Assembly: GCF_001653715.1 (NCBI RefSeq)
Contig: NZ_LWHQ01000001.1
Span: 37,460 to 101,459 of the forward strand
Source of the DNA: Methylobacterium platani
GTDB taxonomy: Bacteria; Pseudomonadota; Alphaproteobacteria; Rhizobiales; Beijerinckiaceae
Length of the DNA: 64,000 nt
Direction: 5' to 3'
Below, in pieces: positions 24,598-34,237 of this stretch (position 1 is the stretch's first letter; each line of letters begins with the position of its first letter). A program made the translations under genes and the position numbers. The notes beneath the pieces were generated by a model. The model had not been told where the DNA came from, did not search any database, and saw only the letters and a program-made list of their open reading frames with translations.

Positions 24598-27210
24598 TCA
24601 CGCCGTGCGCCGCTCGCCGTCCCGGATCAGGGCCTCGAACGCCGCCGCCTCCATCGGCCGGCCGAACAGGTAGCCTTGCGCCTCCTCGCAGCCCTTCGCC
24701 CGCAGGCGCCGGGCCGCGGCTTCCGTCTCGACTCCCTCCGCGGTCACCGCGAGGCCGAAGCTGCGGCCGAGGCTGAGCACCGACTGCACGATCGCCCGGT
24801 CCTGGGGCGAGGCGTCCATGCCCTGGACGAACGAGCGGTCGATCTTCAGCCGCGTGAGCGGAAAGCGCTTGAGCAGGCTCAACGAGGCGTAGCCGGTGCC
24901 GAAATCGTCGAAGGCGAGACCGATGCCGAGGTCGCGCAGGGCCCGCAGCGGGGCGATCAGGGCCTCGTCGTGCTGCAGGATGATGGTCTCGGTGATCTCG
25001 AGCTCGAGGGCGGAGCCGGGCAGGCCGGAATCGGCCAGAGCCGCCCGGACCTCGTCGACGAGGCTCGCCGAGTGGAACTGCGCCCCGAACAGGTTGACGC
25101 TGACGCGCAGGTCGGGCGCGCCGGCGGGGTGGCGGGCGCTGCGCCACGCCGCGGCCTGGGCGCAGGCGGTGCGCAGCACCCAGCGGCCCACCGGCGCGGC
25201 GAGGCGGCTCGCTTCCAGGGGCGCCAGGAACTCGCCCGGGGCGAGGAGGCCGAGGCGCGGGTGGCGCCAGCGGATCAGCGCCTCGGCCCCGAGGATCCGG
25301 CGATCCCGCAGGTCGACCTGCGGCTGGTAGACCAGCGCGAACTCGCCGGCCGCCAGCGCCCGGGGCAGTTCCTGCTGGCGCGCGGTCCAGGACAGGGTGG
25401 CGTCGCGCAGGGCCGGCGTGAACAGCCGGTGGCAGTGCCGGCCGGCGCGCTTGGCCTCGTAGAGGGCCATGTCGGCGCAGGCGAGCAGCGCGTCGGTGAG
25501 GGGGCCGTGGCGCGGGCTCAGCGCGATGCCGATGCTGGCGCCCAGATGGATGGTCTGGCCCTCGACCGCGAACGGCTCGGAGAGGCTGTGCAGGATCGTC
25601 TCGGCGGCGGCCTCCGCCGCCGGCCCGTCGCGCCCGGGCAGCAGGATCGCGAACTCGTCGCCGCCCATCCGGGCGACGAGGCCGTCCCCGCCGATGCAGG
25701 CGCCGAGGCGCTCGCCGGCCTGGCGGATCAGGATGTCGCCCGCCTCGTGGCCGAGGGCGTCGTTGACCTTCTTGAAGCCGTCGAGGTCGATCATCAGGGC
25801 GGCGGCCGGGCCCTCGGGCGCGGCGGCGGCCTGCGCCATCGCCAGGGCGAGGCCCCGGCGGTTGCTCATCCCGGTCAGGCCGTCGGTCTCGGCCTGCCGG
25901 CGCAGGGTCTCCATCAGGCGCGCGCGCTCGCGCAGGCGCTCCTCCAGCACCGCGAGCGCCTCGAACAGCCGCCGGATCCCGGTGATGCGGATGATCGCCG
26001 CCGGACGGGCGGGACCGCCCGGCGGCGGGCTGTCGCGCAGGGCGTCGCCCCGGGACAGGGCGACGACGATCTCCCGCGCGACGAGGAGCGGGCGCAGCAC
26101 CGTGGCGCTCAGCGAGTGCAGCAGGGCGACCAGCAGCGCCAGGACGACGGCGCCGCCGACGGCCACCGCGACGAGCCGCCGGCGCATCGCGTCGCGCTCG
26201 GCCGAGAAGCCCTCGATCAGGCCGGCGAGGTAGCGGTCGCGCAGGGCCTCGACCGGCTTCAGGGCCGGCACGTAGCGGTGGGTGAGCTCGTCGGCGGTGA
26301 GCGAGTAGCGGCCGGTCCCGCGCCCCTCCGCGATCGTCGCCTCGATCAGCGCCAGCCCCCGCCCGGCGAAGGTGGTCTCGACCGCGGCGAACAGCGCCTC
26401 GTAGGGCTGCCCGGGCCCGAAGGCCGCCTGGCCGCGCAGCAGCCGCAGCATCTCCAGGATGCGGCCCCGCATCTGCCGGGCATCCGAGAGCTGGGCGGCG
26501 TTCAGCGGATGGTGCACGGCGACCGCCGGGATGATGGCCGAGCCGATCCGGCCGCCGTACTCGCGCAGGTCGCTCACCACGTGGGCGATCAGGGCCGGCC
26601 CGGCCAGCGACGGATCGGCCAGGCCGATCTCGCGGATCTCCCAGGCGACCGCGTCTTGGAACGTATCCACGGCGGCGATCATCCGGGCAATCGCGCCGGT
26701 CATGTCGTCGAGGCTCCGCTCCGCCGCCGGCAGCCCGGCCACCCGGTCGACGTCCTGGCGCGCCTCGGCCAGCCGGGCCGCCGTCGCCGCGAGGAAGCGG
26801 TAGGGCAGGGTGGGGAGCGCGGCATCCGCCGTCGGCGCCTCGAGCCCGCCGAGGGCCGCGAGCGCGCCGTCGCTCGCCGCCCGGAACGCGGCGAGCCGGG
26901 CGAGGGCGGCCGGATCGCTGCCGGGCGGGATCGACATCGCGACGTTCGCCGGGCCGCGCTCCGCCGACAGCCGGTTGGCGGCGGCGAAGACCTGCCCGAG
27001 CCGGCTGACCCGGGCGAGGTTGTCCCGGCTGTCGCGGTAGGCGGTGACCGAGGGCGCGACGACGAGGGCCGTCAGGGCGAGCAGGCTCGCCGCGAGCGCG
27101 ATCGCGGTGATCCACAGCCGGTGCCCGAGGCCGAGGTTGCGGCCCCGGCGCCGCAGCCGCCGCCAGGACCGGCCGACCCTCGTGAACCGCGCCGCAGATG
27201 GTTGATGCAC
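24598..27210 (-). CDS. GGDEF-EAL membrane signalling protein
   Basis: 870 residues: transmembrane helix at about 32-52, a large mainly helical periplasmic sensor (about 55-345), a second helix at about 350-370, then GGDEF and EAL domains. The diguanylate cyclase site MGGDEF is intact near residue 515. The phosphodiesterase domain has AEALIRW, NLFGAQF, ELEITE, DDFGTG, KIDRSFV and TAEGVE, so the metal and catalytic residues look complete. The protein could therefore both make and degrade c-di-GMP depending on the external signal. GTG start at 27210. No I-site RxxD is evident just before GGDEF. Monocistronic. Confidence 0.9.
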   Translation of the reverse strand: MHQPSAARFTRVGRSWRRLRRRGRNLGLGHRLWITAIALAASLLALTALVVAPSVTAYRDSRDNLARVSRLGQVFAAANRLSAERGPANVAMSIPPGSDPAALARLAAFRAASDGALAALGGLEAPTADAALPTLPYRFLAATAARLAEARQDVDRVAGLPAAERSLDDMTGAIARMIAAVDTFQDAVAWEIREIGLADPSLAGPALIAHVVSDLREYGGRIGSAIIPAVAVHHPLNAAQLSDARQMRGRILEMLRLLRGQAAFGPGQPYEALFAAVETTFAGRGLALIEATIAEGRGTGRYSLTADELTHRYVPALKPVEALRDRYLAGLIEGFSAERDAMRRRLVAVAVGGAVVLALLVALLHSLSATVLRPLLVAREIVVALSRGDALRDSPPPGGPARPAAIIRITGIRRLFEALAVLEERLRERARLMETLRRQAETDGLTGMSNRRGLALAMAQAAAAPEGPAAALMIDLDGFKKVNDALGHEAGDILIRQAGERLGACIGGDGLVARMGGDEFAILLPGRDGPAAEAAAETILHSLSEPFAVEGQTIHLGASIGIALSPRHGPLTDALLACADMALYEAKRAGRHCHRLFTPALRDATLSWTARQQELPRALAAGEFALVYQPQVDLRDRRILGAEALIRWRHPRLGLLAPGEFLAPLEASRLAAPVGRWVLRTACAQAAAWRSARHPAGAPDLRVSVNLFGAQFHSASLVDEVRAALADSGLPGSALELEITETIILQHDEALIAPLRALRDLGIGLAFDDFGTGYASLSLLKRFPLTRLKIDRSFVQGMDASPQDRAIVQSVLSLGRSFGLAVTAEGVETEAAARRLRAKGCEEAQGYLFGRPMEAAAFEALIRDGERRTA

Positions 27211-27296
27211 GATGAATCCTCGGCACTCTCGACGGCGACGCTCAGGAAGTTCCGGCCGACATCTTGCCGCTCTAGAGCGGATTCATTGCCGATTGC

Positions 27297-28772
27297 TTAG
27301 GTCGGCCCGGCGACGGGTGAGTCGAGGGTTAGCTCCGCACCCCGGACGACGGCGGCGAGGCGGCGGATGCCGGCGCGGATCGCCTCGGGGCCGTTGCCGG
27401 CAAAGCCCAGGACCAGCCCGGCCCGGTCCGGCCGCGCCGCCGCGCGGAGGTAGAGCGGGCCGACCGGGTGGACGCCGATGCCCGCCGCCCGGGCCGCCGC
27501 CACCAGGGCGGCCTCGCCACCGGCCGGCACGGAGAGGAACCACGCGACGAGGTGCAGGCCCGCCGCCGCGCCCTCGACGCGGACCCGGTCGCCGAAGCTC
27601 TCCGCGAGGGCGGCGAGCAGGGCGGCGCGCCGGGCCGCGTTGCGGCGCCGGACCTGGCGCAGGTGGCGCTCGTAGCCGCCCGAGGCGAGGAAGCGGGCCA
27701 AGGCCGCCTGTTCGAGACCCGGCGCCTGCCGGTCAGCGAGGCGCTTGGCCTCGGCGAAGGCCGCGCCCAGGGCCTGCGGCACCACGAGGTAGCCGAGGCG
27801 CAGCTGCGGCGAGAGGGTCTTGGAGACCGTGCCGACATAGATCACGCGGCCCGCGCGATCGAGGCCGAGCAGCGCCTCGACGGGCTTCGCGTCGAAGCGG
27901 TACTCGCCGTCGTAATCGTCCTCGACGATCGTCGCGCCGCACCCCTCCGCCCAGGCGAGCAGGGCCTGCCGGCGGGAGGCGGGCAGGACCCCGCCGAGGG
28001 GAAACTGGTGCGAGGGCGTGACGTAGGCGAGCCGCGCCGGGTCGAGCGCCGCGAGCGCATCGGTGCGCAGGCCGTCGCCATCGACCGGGACCGGCAGGAT
28101 CGTCGCGCCGGCGGCGGAAAAGACGCCCCGCGCCGCCCGGTAGCCCGGCTCCTCCATCACCACCCGGTCGCCGGGATCGACGAGGAGCCGGGCGCAGAGG
28201 TCGATGCCCTGCTGCGAGCCGTTGACGACGACGATCTGGTCGAGGCCGCAGCGCAGGCCCCGGGCGCGCCAGAGATAGGCCTGCAGGGCCGCGCGCAGCT
28301 CCGGCAGCCCGCGCGGGTCGTCGTAGCCGATCCGGGCCGGCCGGCGCAGCAGCGCGGCGTCGAGCGCCCGCCGCCAGGCCAGGGCCGGGAAGTCGTCGCC
28401 CGAGAGCTCGCCGGTGCGGAAATCGATCGCCGGGCCCGGCGCCGCATCGTGTGCCGGCATCGCGAGGATCCGCTGCCCGAAGGCCGACAGGCGCGGCGGC
28501 TGCGGCGGCGCGGCCGCGACCGGCGGCGGGGCCGGCAGGACGCCGGGGGCGACCCGCGTCCGGCTGCCCGGCCGCGTCTCGAGGTAGCCCTCGGCGACGA
28601 GCTGGTCGTAGGCCGCCGTCACGGTGGTGCGCGACACCCCGAGCTCGACGGCGAGCGCCCGGGTCGAGGGCAGGGGGCTGCCCGGCGGATAGGTGCCGTC
28701 GGCGATCTGCGCCTTCAGGTCGGCGCCGATCCGCGCGCTGACGGACAGGAGGCGGGGCGAGGGAGCGTCCAG
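27297..28772 (-). CDS. MocR/PdxR-like GntR regulator with aminotransferase domain
   Basis: About 491 residues: N-terminal GntR winged helix (DLKAQIADGTYPPGSPLPST, ELGVSRTTVTAAYDQL) and a C-terminal fold-type I aminotransferase domain (about 120-480) with VNGSQQGID, EEPGYR, the region EDDYDGEYRFD, and PLP-lysine context YVGTVSKTLSPQLRLGY. MocR proteins bind PLP or an aldimine as effector and often control vitamin B6, GABA or taurine genes. The first GTG in frame (28637) would delete half the helix-turn-helix; no ATG/GTG/TTG exists farther up, so I infer CTG at 28772. Divergent from the LysR gene. Confidence 0.82.
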   Translation of the reverse strand: MDAPSPRLLSVSARIGADLKAQIADGTYPPGSPLPSTRALAVELGVSRTTVTAAYDQLVAEGYLETRPGSRTRVAPGVLPAPPPVAAAPPQPPRLSAFGQRILAMPAHDAAPGPAIDFRTGELSGDDFPALAWRRALDAALLRRPARIGYDDPRGLPELRAALQAYLWRARGLRCGLDQIVVVNGSQQGIDLCARLLVDPGDRVVMEEPGYRAARGVFSAAGATILPVPVDGDGLRTDALAALDPARLAYVTPSHQFPLGGVLPASRRQALLAWAEGCGATIVEDDYDGEYRFDAKPVEALLGLDRAGRVIYVGTVSKTLSPQLRLGYLVVPQALGAAFAEAKRLADRQAPGLEQAALARFLASGGYERHLRQVRRRNAARRAALLAALAESFGDRVRVEGAAAGLHLVAWFLSVPAGGEAALVAAARAAGIGVHPVGPLYLRAAARPDRAGLVLGFAGNGPEAIRAGIRRLAAVVRGAELTLDSPVAGPT

Positions 28773-28931
28773 ACTGGCCCACCCTTTTCGGTTCGAACCG
28801 GGTGGTCAGCATGGGCCGGTTTCGCGCGGAGGACCAGGGGCCCGCGATGCGCCGCCGCCGCCCTCGCGCCGCGATTTGCACCCGGTACGAACCTTGCTCC
28901 ACTATGCCGGGCGCGCGATCCGGGACGGGGC

Positions 28932-29828
28932 ATGGCGGAACTGAGAAGCCTGGAGATCTTCTACTGGACCGCCTCGCTGTGCAGCTTCCGCAAGGCGGCG
29001 GAGCGGATGAACACCTCGCAGCCGGCGGTGTCGCAGCGCATCGCGGCGCTGGAGGAGGAGTTCGGGGTGCGGCTGTTCGAGCGGCGCGCCCGCTCGGTCG
29101 TGCTCACCGCCAAGGGGCGCGACCTGCTCGCCTACGCCGAGCGCTTCCTGCGCCTGCGCACCGAGATGGAGCAGGCGGTGGCGGGGCCCGGCGCGGTGCG
29201 CGGCGTGCTGCGGCTCGGCGTCTCGGAGACCATCGTCCATACCTGGCTGATGCGCTTCATCGCGCGCATGAACGAGGCCTATCCGGGGGTCACCGTCGAC
29301 ATCGCGGTCGACATCTCGCCCAACATGCGCGACGCGCTCCTGAACCGCGACCTCGACCTCGCCTTCCTGGTCGGGCCGATCACCATGCCGAACCTCGTCA
29401 ACCTGCCGCTCTGCAGCGTGTCGCTCGCCTGGATCGCCGCGCCGCATCTCGACCTCGGCCCCGGCGAGGTCAGCCTGGCGGGCCTGCTGCGCCATCCCCT
29501 CATCACCTACCCGAAGAACACCAACCCCTACGTGTCGTTGCGCGAGATGCTGGCGCAGTCGAACCTGCCGCCGCCGCGCCTGCACAGCAACGCCTCGCTC
29601 TCCACCATCGTCCGGATGGCGCGGGAGGGCATCGGCATCGGGGTGATCCCGCCGGACGTCGTGCGCCAGGACCTCGCGGCGGGCTCGCTGCGGGTGATCG
29701 CCCCGGCGCCCGCGCTCCCCGACATCAGCTTCACCGCCACCTATGCCAGCGCGCCCGATTGCGGGCTCGCCGCGACGGCGGCGCGGCTGGCCTGCGAGGT
29801 CGCGGCCTCGCCCGAGTGGCGGCAGTGA
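28932..29828 (+). CDS. LysR-type transcriptional regulator
   Basis: 298 residues. N-terminal winged helix (LRSLEIFYWTASLCSFRKAAERMNTSQPAVSQRIAALEEEFG) with linker helix, then a periplasmic-binding-like effector domain (about 90-290). It is read toward the hydro-lyase and ABC transporter genes and is divergent from the MocR gene, so it is a natural candidate regulator of the downstream cluster. A symmetric CGATAAG/CTTATCG site lies between its stop and the hydro-lyase start. Effector unknown. ATG at 28932. Confidence 0.88.
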   Translation: MAELRSLEIFYWTASLCSFRKAAERMNTSQPAVSQRIAALEEEFGVRLFERRARSVVLTAKGRDLLAYAERFLRLRTEMEQAVAGPGAVRGVLRLGVSETIVHTWLMRFIARMNEAYPGVTVDIAVDISPNMRDALLNRDLDLAFLVGPITMPNLVNLPLCSVSLAWIAAPHLDLGPGEVSLAGLLRHPLITYPKNTNPYVSLREMLAQSNLPPPRLHSNASLSTIVRMAREGIGIGVIPPDVVRQDLAAGSLRVIAPAPALPDISFTATYASAPDCGLAATAARLACEVAASPEWRQ

Positions 29829-29859
29829 CCCGCTCCCACCGGCGCGCCGGGTGGGCTTG

Positions 29860-29878
29860 CGATAAGGGAAACTTATCG
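29860..29878. promoter_or_regulatory. Palindromic operator candidate before the hydro-lyase gene
   Basis: Perfect 7-bp arms CGATAAG (29860-29866) and CTTATCG (29872-29878) spaced by 5 bases; the core ATAAGGGAAACTTAT fits a LysR T-N11-A box. It lies 78 bases before the hydro-lyase ATG, in the spacer after the LysR gene. Confidence 0.55.
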
Positions 29879-29955
29879 AAACCGATGCGAAATCACGATT
29901 GGCCCTTACCTGCCTGCGATGTGATCATGGCGCATCCTTGAGCAGAGGAACGGTG

Positions 29956-30756
29956 ATGACCCTTCCCTTCGACCGGGCACGGATGAGCGGCGAGGCCGCC
30001 CGGCTCGCCTGCCGCAGCGGCGCGATCACCGGCTGCACCGCCGGCATCGCCGACGGCTACGTCCAGGGCAACCTCGCGGTGCTGCCCGCCGACCTCGCCG
30101 ACGAGTTCCTGCTGTTTGCCCAGCGCAACCCGAAATCCTGCCCGATCATCGGCGTCTCGGCGCGGGGCGAGCGCAGCATTCCCGAACTCGGCCTCGACCT
30201 CGACATCGCCACCGACATTCCCGGCTACCGGGTCTGGCGCGACGGCGAGGTGGTGGCGGAGTGCGACTCGGTCGCGGAGCACTGGCGCGACGACCTCGTG
30301 GCCTTCGTCATCGGCTGCTCGTACTCGTTCGAGGCGGCGCTCGCCGAGGACGGCCTGCCCTTGCGCCACGTCGAGATGGGGGTGCGGGTGCCGATGTACC
30401 GCACCGGCATCCCCACCGCGCCGGCCGGCCGCTTCTCCGGCCCGATGGTGGTGTCGATGCGCCCGCTCACCCCCGCGCAGGCGATCCGGGCGGTGCAGAT
30501 CACCTCGCGCTTTCCCTCCGTCCACGGCGCCCCGGTCCATCTCGGCCGGCCGGACCTGATCGGCATTCGCGACATCGGCACGCCCGATTACGGCGATCCG
30601 GTCGCGATCGGCGACGACGAGATCCCGGTCTTCTGGGCCTGCGGCGTGACCCCGCAATCGGTGATCGCCGCGGTCCGGCCGGCCTTCGCCATCACCCATG
30701 CGCCGGGCTGCATGCTGATCACCGATCGCCGCAACAGCGAATTTGCGGTTCTCTGA
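29956..30756 (+). CDS. Putative hydro-lyase (DUF1445 / D-glutamate cyclase-like)
   Basis: 266 residues matching the DUF1445/YcsI family: [40 protein letters not shown] ([18 protein letters not shown]), [38 protein letters not shown] and the C-terminal [14 protein letters not shown]. The mitochondrial relative of this family is a D-glutamate cyclase forming 5-oxo-D-proline; bacterial members are annotated as hydro-lyases and their substrates are not firmly known. ATG at 29956. Placed between a LysR regulator and an amino-acid-type ABC transporter, it likely processes the transported compound, which would fit an amino-acid derivative. Confidence 0.82.
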   Translation: MTLPFDRARMSGEAARLACRSGAITGCTAGIADGYVQGNLAVLPADLADEFLLFAQRNPKSCPIIGVSARGERSIPELGLDLDIATDIPGYRVWRDGEVVAECDSVAEHWRDDLVAFVIGCSYSFEAALAEDGLPLRHVEMGVRVPMYRTGIPTAPAGRFSGPMVVSMRPLTPAQAIRAVQITSRFPSVHGAPVHLGRPDLIGIRDIGTPDYGDPVAIGDDEIPVFWACGVTPQSVIAAVRPAFAITHAPGCMLITDRRNSEFAVL

Positions 30757-30896
30757 AAGATGTCCCCGATCCTTTCGTCTTAATCTCTTGTTCGAGCATC
30801 ATTCCCGCCGTCGGGCTGGTGACAGCGTCGACACCGGCTTTTCAAAGCCGGCGGAATGAGGCTTAGAGGAACTCCCCGCCGCCTGGAGGCCAGCGC

Positions 30897-32147
30897 ATGA
30901 TCCGTCGTCGAGAACTCTTGGTGGGGGCCGGCGCCCTCTCGCTCGTCGCCTCACGGGGCACCCCCGCCCGCGCCGCGGCGCCGGAGATCGTGGTCGGCGT
31001 GCTCTACGCCATGTCGGGCCCGAGCGCACAGGTCGGCGTGGACGCCCGCCACGCCATCGAGACGGCGGTCGACCTCGTCAACAACGACCACGACCTCGAC
31101 CTGCCGGGCGCCAAGGGCTCGGGGCTCGCCGGCATGAGCGGCGCCAAGATCCGCCTCGTCTTCGCCGACCACCAGGCCGACCCGCAGAAAGGGCGCGCCG
31201 AGGCCGAGCGGCTCATCACCCAGGACAAGGTCGCGGCGCTCGTCGGCTGCTACCAGTCGGCGGTGTCGGCGACCGTCAGCGCCACCGCCGAGCGCTACGG
31301 CGTGCCCTTCGTCTGCGCCGATTCCTCGTCGCCGAGCCTGCACCGCAAGGGCCTGAAGTACTTCTTCCGCCCGGCCGCCCACGACGAGATGTTCTCGACC
31401 GCGATGTTCGACTTCCTGGACTCGCTGCGCAAGCAGGGCCAGAAGATCGACTCGGTCGCCCTGTTCTTCGAGGACACGATCTACGGCGTCGATTCCTCGA
31501 CCGTGCAGCGCAAGCTCGCCGCCGAGCGCGGCTACAAGCTCGTCGCGGACGTGAAGTACAAGAGCAACTCGCCCTCGCTCACCGCCGAGGTGCAGCAGCT
31601 CAAGAGCGCCAACGCCGACGTGCTGCTGCCGACGAGCTACACCACCGACGCGATCCTGCTGACGAAGACGATGGCCGAGCTCGGCTACAAGCCGAAGAGC
31701 ATCATCGCCCAGGCCGCCGGCTTCTCCGAGAAGGTCACCTACGACGCCGTCGGCGACAAGCTCCAGGGCGTGATCTCCCGCGGCAGCTTCTCCCTCGACC
31801 TCGCCGCCAAGCGCCCGATGGTCGCCACCGTCAACGGGATGTACAAGGCCCGGTCCGGCCGCGACCTCAACGACAATTCCTCGCGCCAGTTCATGGCGAT
31901 GATCGTGCTCGCCGACGCCCTCGACCGGGCCGGCGCGACCGACGGCCAGAAGATCCGCGCGGCGCTCGCCGCCACCGACATCCCGGGCACCCGCACGGTG
32001 ATGCCCTGGACCAAGGTGGCCTTCGGCCCCGACGGCCAGAACGTCCATGCCGATCCGGTGCTGCTGCAATGGATCGGCGACAGGTTCGTCACGATCTTCC
32101 CCGAATCGGCCGCGGCCGCGACGGCGAAGTGGCCGATGAATGCGTAA
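30897..32147 (+). CDS. HAAT-family ABC transporter substrate-binding protein
   Basis: 416 residues: twin-arginine-type signal (MIRRRELLVGAGALSLVAS) to about residue 27, then a type I periplasmic binding fold starting EIVVGVLYAMSGPSAQVGVD, with VAALVGCYQSAVSATVSATAERYGVPFV and a hinge segment. This is the Leu/Ile/Val- or amide-binding (LivJ/UrtA-like) family. It captures a ligand in the periplasm for the LivHMGF permease encoded directly downstream. The ligand is not deducible; proximity to the DUF1445 enzyme suggests an amino acid or amide. It is separated from livH by a palindromic repeat. Confidence 0.88.
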   Translation: MIRRRELLVGAGALSLVASRGTPARAAAPEIVVGVLYAMSGPSAQVGVDARHAIETAVDLVNNDHDLDLPGAKGSGLAGMSGAKIRLVFADHQADPQKGRAEAERLITQDKVAALVGCYQSAVSATVSATAERYGVPFVCADSSSPSLHRKGLKYFFRPAAHDEMFSTAMFDFLDSLRKQGQKIDSVALFFEDTIYGVDSSTVQRKLAAERGYKLVADVKYKSNSPSLTAEVQQLKSANADVLLPTSYTTDAILLTKTMAELGYKPKSIIAQAAGFSEKVTYDAVGDKLQGVISRGSFSLDLAAKRPMVATVNGMYKARSGRDLNDNSSRQFMAMIVLADALDRAGATDGQKIRAALAATDIPGTRTVMPWTKVAFGPDGQNVHADPVLLQWIGDRFVTIFPESAAAATAKWPMNA

Positions 32148-32151
32148 TCGT

Positions 32152-32263
32152 TCCCCTCCCCCTTGTGGGGAGGGGCTAGGGGTGGGGGTGGTGCCGGATA
32201 GGCCGTTGAGCTTTACGCGGCACCACCCCCACCCCCTCACCCCTCCCCACAAGGGGGAGGGGA
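32152..32263. repeat. Long inverted repeat between binding-protein and permease genes, family B
   Basis: Nearly perfect arms of about 45 bases (32152-32195 and 32219-32263), C/G-rich with CCCTCCCCCTTGTGGGGAGG, around a loop containing GAGCTTTAC. The same loop word and CCCTCACCCCT arm recur at 36462-36656. The resulting hairpin lies inside the ABC operon and would separate the binding-protein message from the rest. Confidence 0.85.
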
Positions 32264-32318
32264 GGCGCCTTGGTGACAGCGCCCGCATCTCTCGAGCCCC
32301 ACCGGAGCCCTTGACCCC

Positions 32319-33197
32319 ATGACGACGCAAGCCCTGGTGCAGGTGCTGGCGAGCGGCCTCCTGATGGGCTTGATCTATGCCCTGATCGCGGTCGGACTCT
32401 CGCTGATCTTCGGCCTGATGGACGTGGTGAACTTCGCCCACGGCGAGTTCCTGATGCTCGCCATGTACGCGACCTTCGGGCTGGTGCTGGTGACCCATCT
32501 CGACCCGGTGGTGCTGATGCCGCTGGTCGCCGGCCTGCTCTTCGTGCTCGGAGCCGCCGCCTATATGGGCGTGGTGCGCTTCGCGATGCGGGCCAAGGCC
32601 AACCAGGGCATGGTGCAGATCTTCGCGACCTTCGGGCTCGCGATCCTGCTCCAGGGCGCCGCCCAGTACCTGTTCACGCCGGATTACCGCAACGTCCAGA
32701 ACACCTGGCTCGGCGGGCGCACCCTCGATCTCGGCGGCGTCTTCCTGCCCTGGCCGCAGATCTTCGGCGCCGTGGTCTCGCTCGCCGCCTTCGGCGGCCT
32801 GCACCTCCTGATGAGCCGCACCGATTTCGGCCGGGCGCTCGAGGCGACGCGGGAGGACCAGGGCGCGGTGGCGCTCGTCGGCATCGACCGCAACCGGGTC
32901 TTCGCCCTCGGCTGGGGCCTGGGCGCCGCGCTCGTCGGGCTGGCCGGCGCGGTGCTGGCGATCTTCTACTACATCCACCCCCAGGTCGGCGCGAGCTTCG
33001 CGCTCATCGCCTACGTCACGGTGGCGCTCGGCGGCTTCGGCAGCGTGGCGGGTGCGCTCGTCGCCGGCATCATCGTCGGCCTCGTCGAGGCCCTCACGGC
33101 GGTGATCCTGCCGCCAGCGCTCAAGTCCATCGGCGTCTACGCCCTCTACCTCGCGGTGGTGTTCGTGCGGCCGCAAGGCCTGTTCGGGAGGCTCTGA
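32319..33197 (+). CDS. livH: HAAT ABC transporter permease LivH-type
   Basis: 292 residues, about eight transmembrane helices. Hallmarks: LMGLIYALIAVGLSLIFGLMDVVNFAHGEFLMLAMY near the N-terminus and LVALGGFGSVAGALVAG-type (YVTVALGGFGSVAGAL) near the C-terminus. It forms the inner-membrane channel with LivM. ATG at 32319. The next gene overlaps its stop by one base, and the cluster SBP-H-M-G-F is complete and collinear. 'Liv' is a family name here; the substrate may not be leucine. Confidence 0.9.
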   Translation: MTTQALVQVLASGLLMGLIYALIAVGLSLIFGLMDVVNFAHGEFLMLAMYATFGLVLVTHLDPVVLMPLVAGLLFVLGAAAYMGVVRFAMRAKANQGMVQIFATFGLAILLQGAAQYLFTPDYRNVQNTWLGGRTLDLGGVFLPWPQIFGAVVSLAAFGGLHLLMSRTDFGRALEATREDQGAVALVGIDRNRVFALGWGLGAALVGLAGAVLAIFYYIHPQVGASFALIAYVTVALGGFGSVAGALVAGIIVGLVEALTAVILPPALKSIGVYALYLAVVFVRPQGLFGRL

Positions 33198-34237
33198 TGA
33201 CCACGCTGACCACCGCCCTCGCGCCGGGCTCCGGCCTCGCGCGGGCCGAGGCGAGCTACGCAGGCCGGCGCCGGCGCAAGCTGATCGTCGCCGCCCTGGT
33301 CTTCGCCGCGCTCGCAGCCCTGCCCTACGGCATCCGCGACGTCTACCTCCAGAACGTCCTGATCCTGACCCTGATGTACGCCGCGCTCTCGCAGAGCTGG
33401 AACATCCTGGGCGGCTATTGCGGGCAGGTCTCGCTCGGCCACGCGCTCTATTTCGGCCTCGGCGCCTACGCCACCACGGTGCTGTTCGTCAATTACGGCG
33501 TGCTGCCGTGGTTCGGCATGCTGGCGGGCGGCGTGCTCTCGGCCGCCGTGGCGCTCCTCCTCGGCTATCCGTGCTTCCGGCTCGCCGGCCACTACTTCTC
33601 GATCGCCACCATCGTCATCGCGGAGATCGGCCTGCTGCTCGTCCACAACTGGGACTTCGTCGGCGGCGCGATGGGCATCCAGTGGCCGTTCAACCCGGAT
33701 TCCTGGTGGACGCTCCAGTTCGCCCGCGACAAGATCCCCTACGTCCACTTCGCCGTCGGCCTGCTGGCCGTGGTCTGGTTCGTGACCTGGCTGATCGAGG
33801 GCTCGCGCTGGGGCTACTGGTGGCGCGCGGTCAAGGACGACGCCCAGGCCGCCGAGAGCCTCGGCGTCGAGGTGTTCCGCTCCAAGATGGCGGCGGCGGC
33901 GGTCTCGGCCTTCTTCACCGCGATCGGTGGCGGCTTCTACGCCGCTTACGTCTCCTATATCGATCCCGAGAGCGTGATGAGCTTCCGCTTCTCGCTGCTC
34001 TTCGCCCTGCCGGCGGTGCTCGGCGGCATCGGCACCCTGTGGGGGCCGCTCGTGGGTGCGGCGATCCTGATCCCGCTCACCGAGATCAGCCGCTCCTATC
34101 TCGGCGGCAGCGGCAACGGCCTCGACCTGATGCTCTACGGCCTGCTCGTGATGGTGGTGGCGCTCGCCCGGCCCGAGGGCGTGCTCAGCCTGTTCCGCCG
34201 CACCCGCAAGGCCCGCAACGAGGAGGCGACACCGTGA
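33197..34237 (+). CDS. livM: HAAT ABC transporter permease LivM-type
   Basis: 346 residues, eight to ten helices. Family features: TLMYAALSQSWNILGGYCGQVSLGHALYFGLGAYA, the EAA-like cytoplasmic loop RAVKDDAQAAESLGVEVFRSKMAAAAVSAF, and FALPAVLGGIGTLWGPLVGAA. Second half of the heterodimeric channel. ATG overlaps the livH stop (ATGA) and the stop overlaps the livG start (GTGA), so translation is coupled along the operon. Confidence 0.9.
   Translation: MTTLTTALAPGSGLARAEASYAGRRRRKLIVAALVFAALAALPYGIRDVYLQNVLILTLMYAALSQSWNILGGYCGQVSLGHALYFGLGAYATTVLFVNYGVLPWFGMLAGGVLSAAVALLLGYPCFRLAGHYFSIATIVIAEIGLLLVHNWDFVGGAMGIQWPFNPDSWWTLQFARDKIPYVHFAVGLLAVVWFVTWLIEGSRWGYWWRAVKDDAQAAESLGVEVFRSKMAAAAVSAFFTAIGGGFYAAYVSYIDPESVMSFRFSLLFALPAVLGGIGTLWGPLVGAAILIPLTEISRSYLGGSGNGLDLMLYGLLVMVVALARPEGVLSLFRRTRKARNEEATP

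Noticed and set aside
24676..27300. Plus-strand open frame of about 870 codons opposite the GGDEF-EAL gene
   Set aside because: Mirror-image frame with no domain; the minus strand has complete GGDEF and EAL motifs.
30951..33176. Minus-strand open frame of about 740 codons across the ABC binding protein and permease
   Set aside because: His/Asp/Arg-rich shadow that also runs through an inverted repeat; the plus-strand genes are clear.
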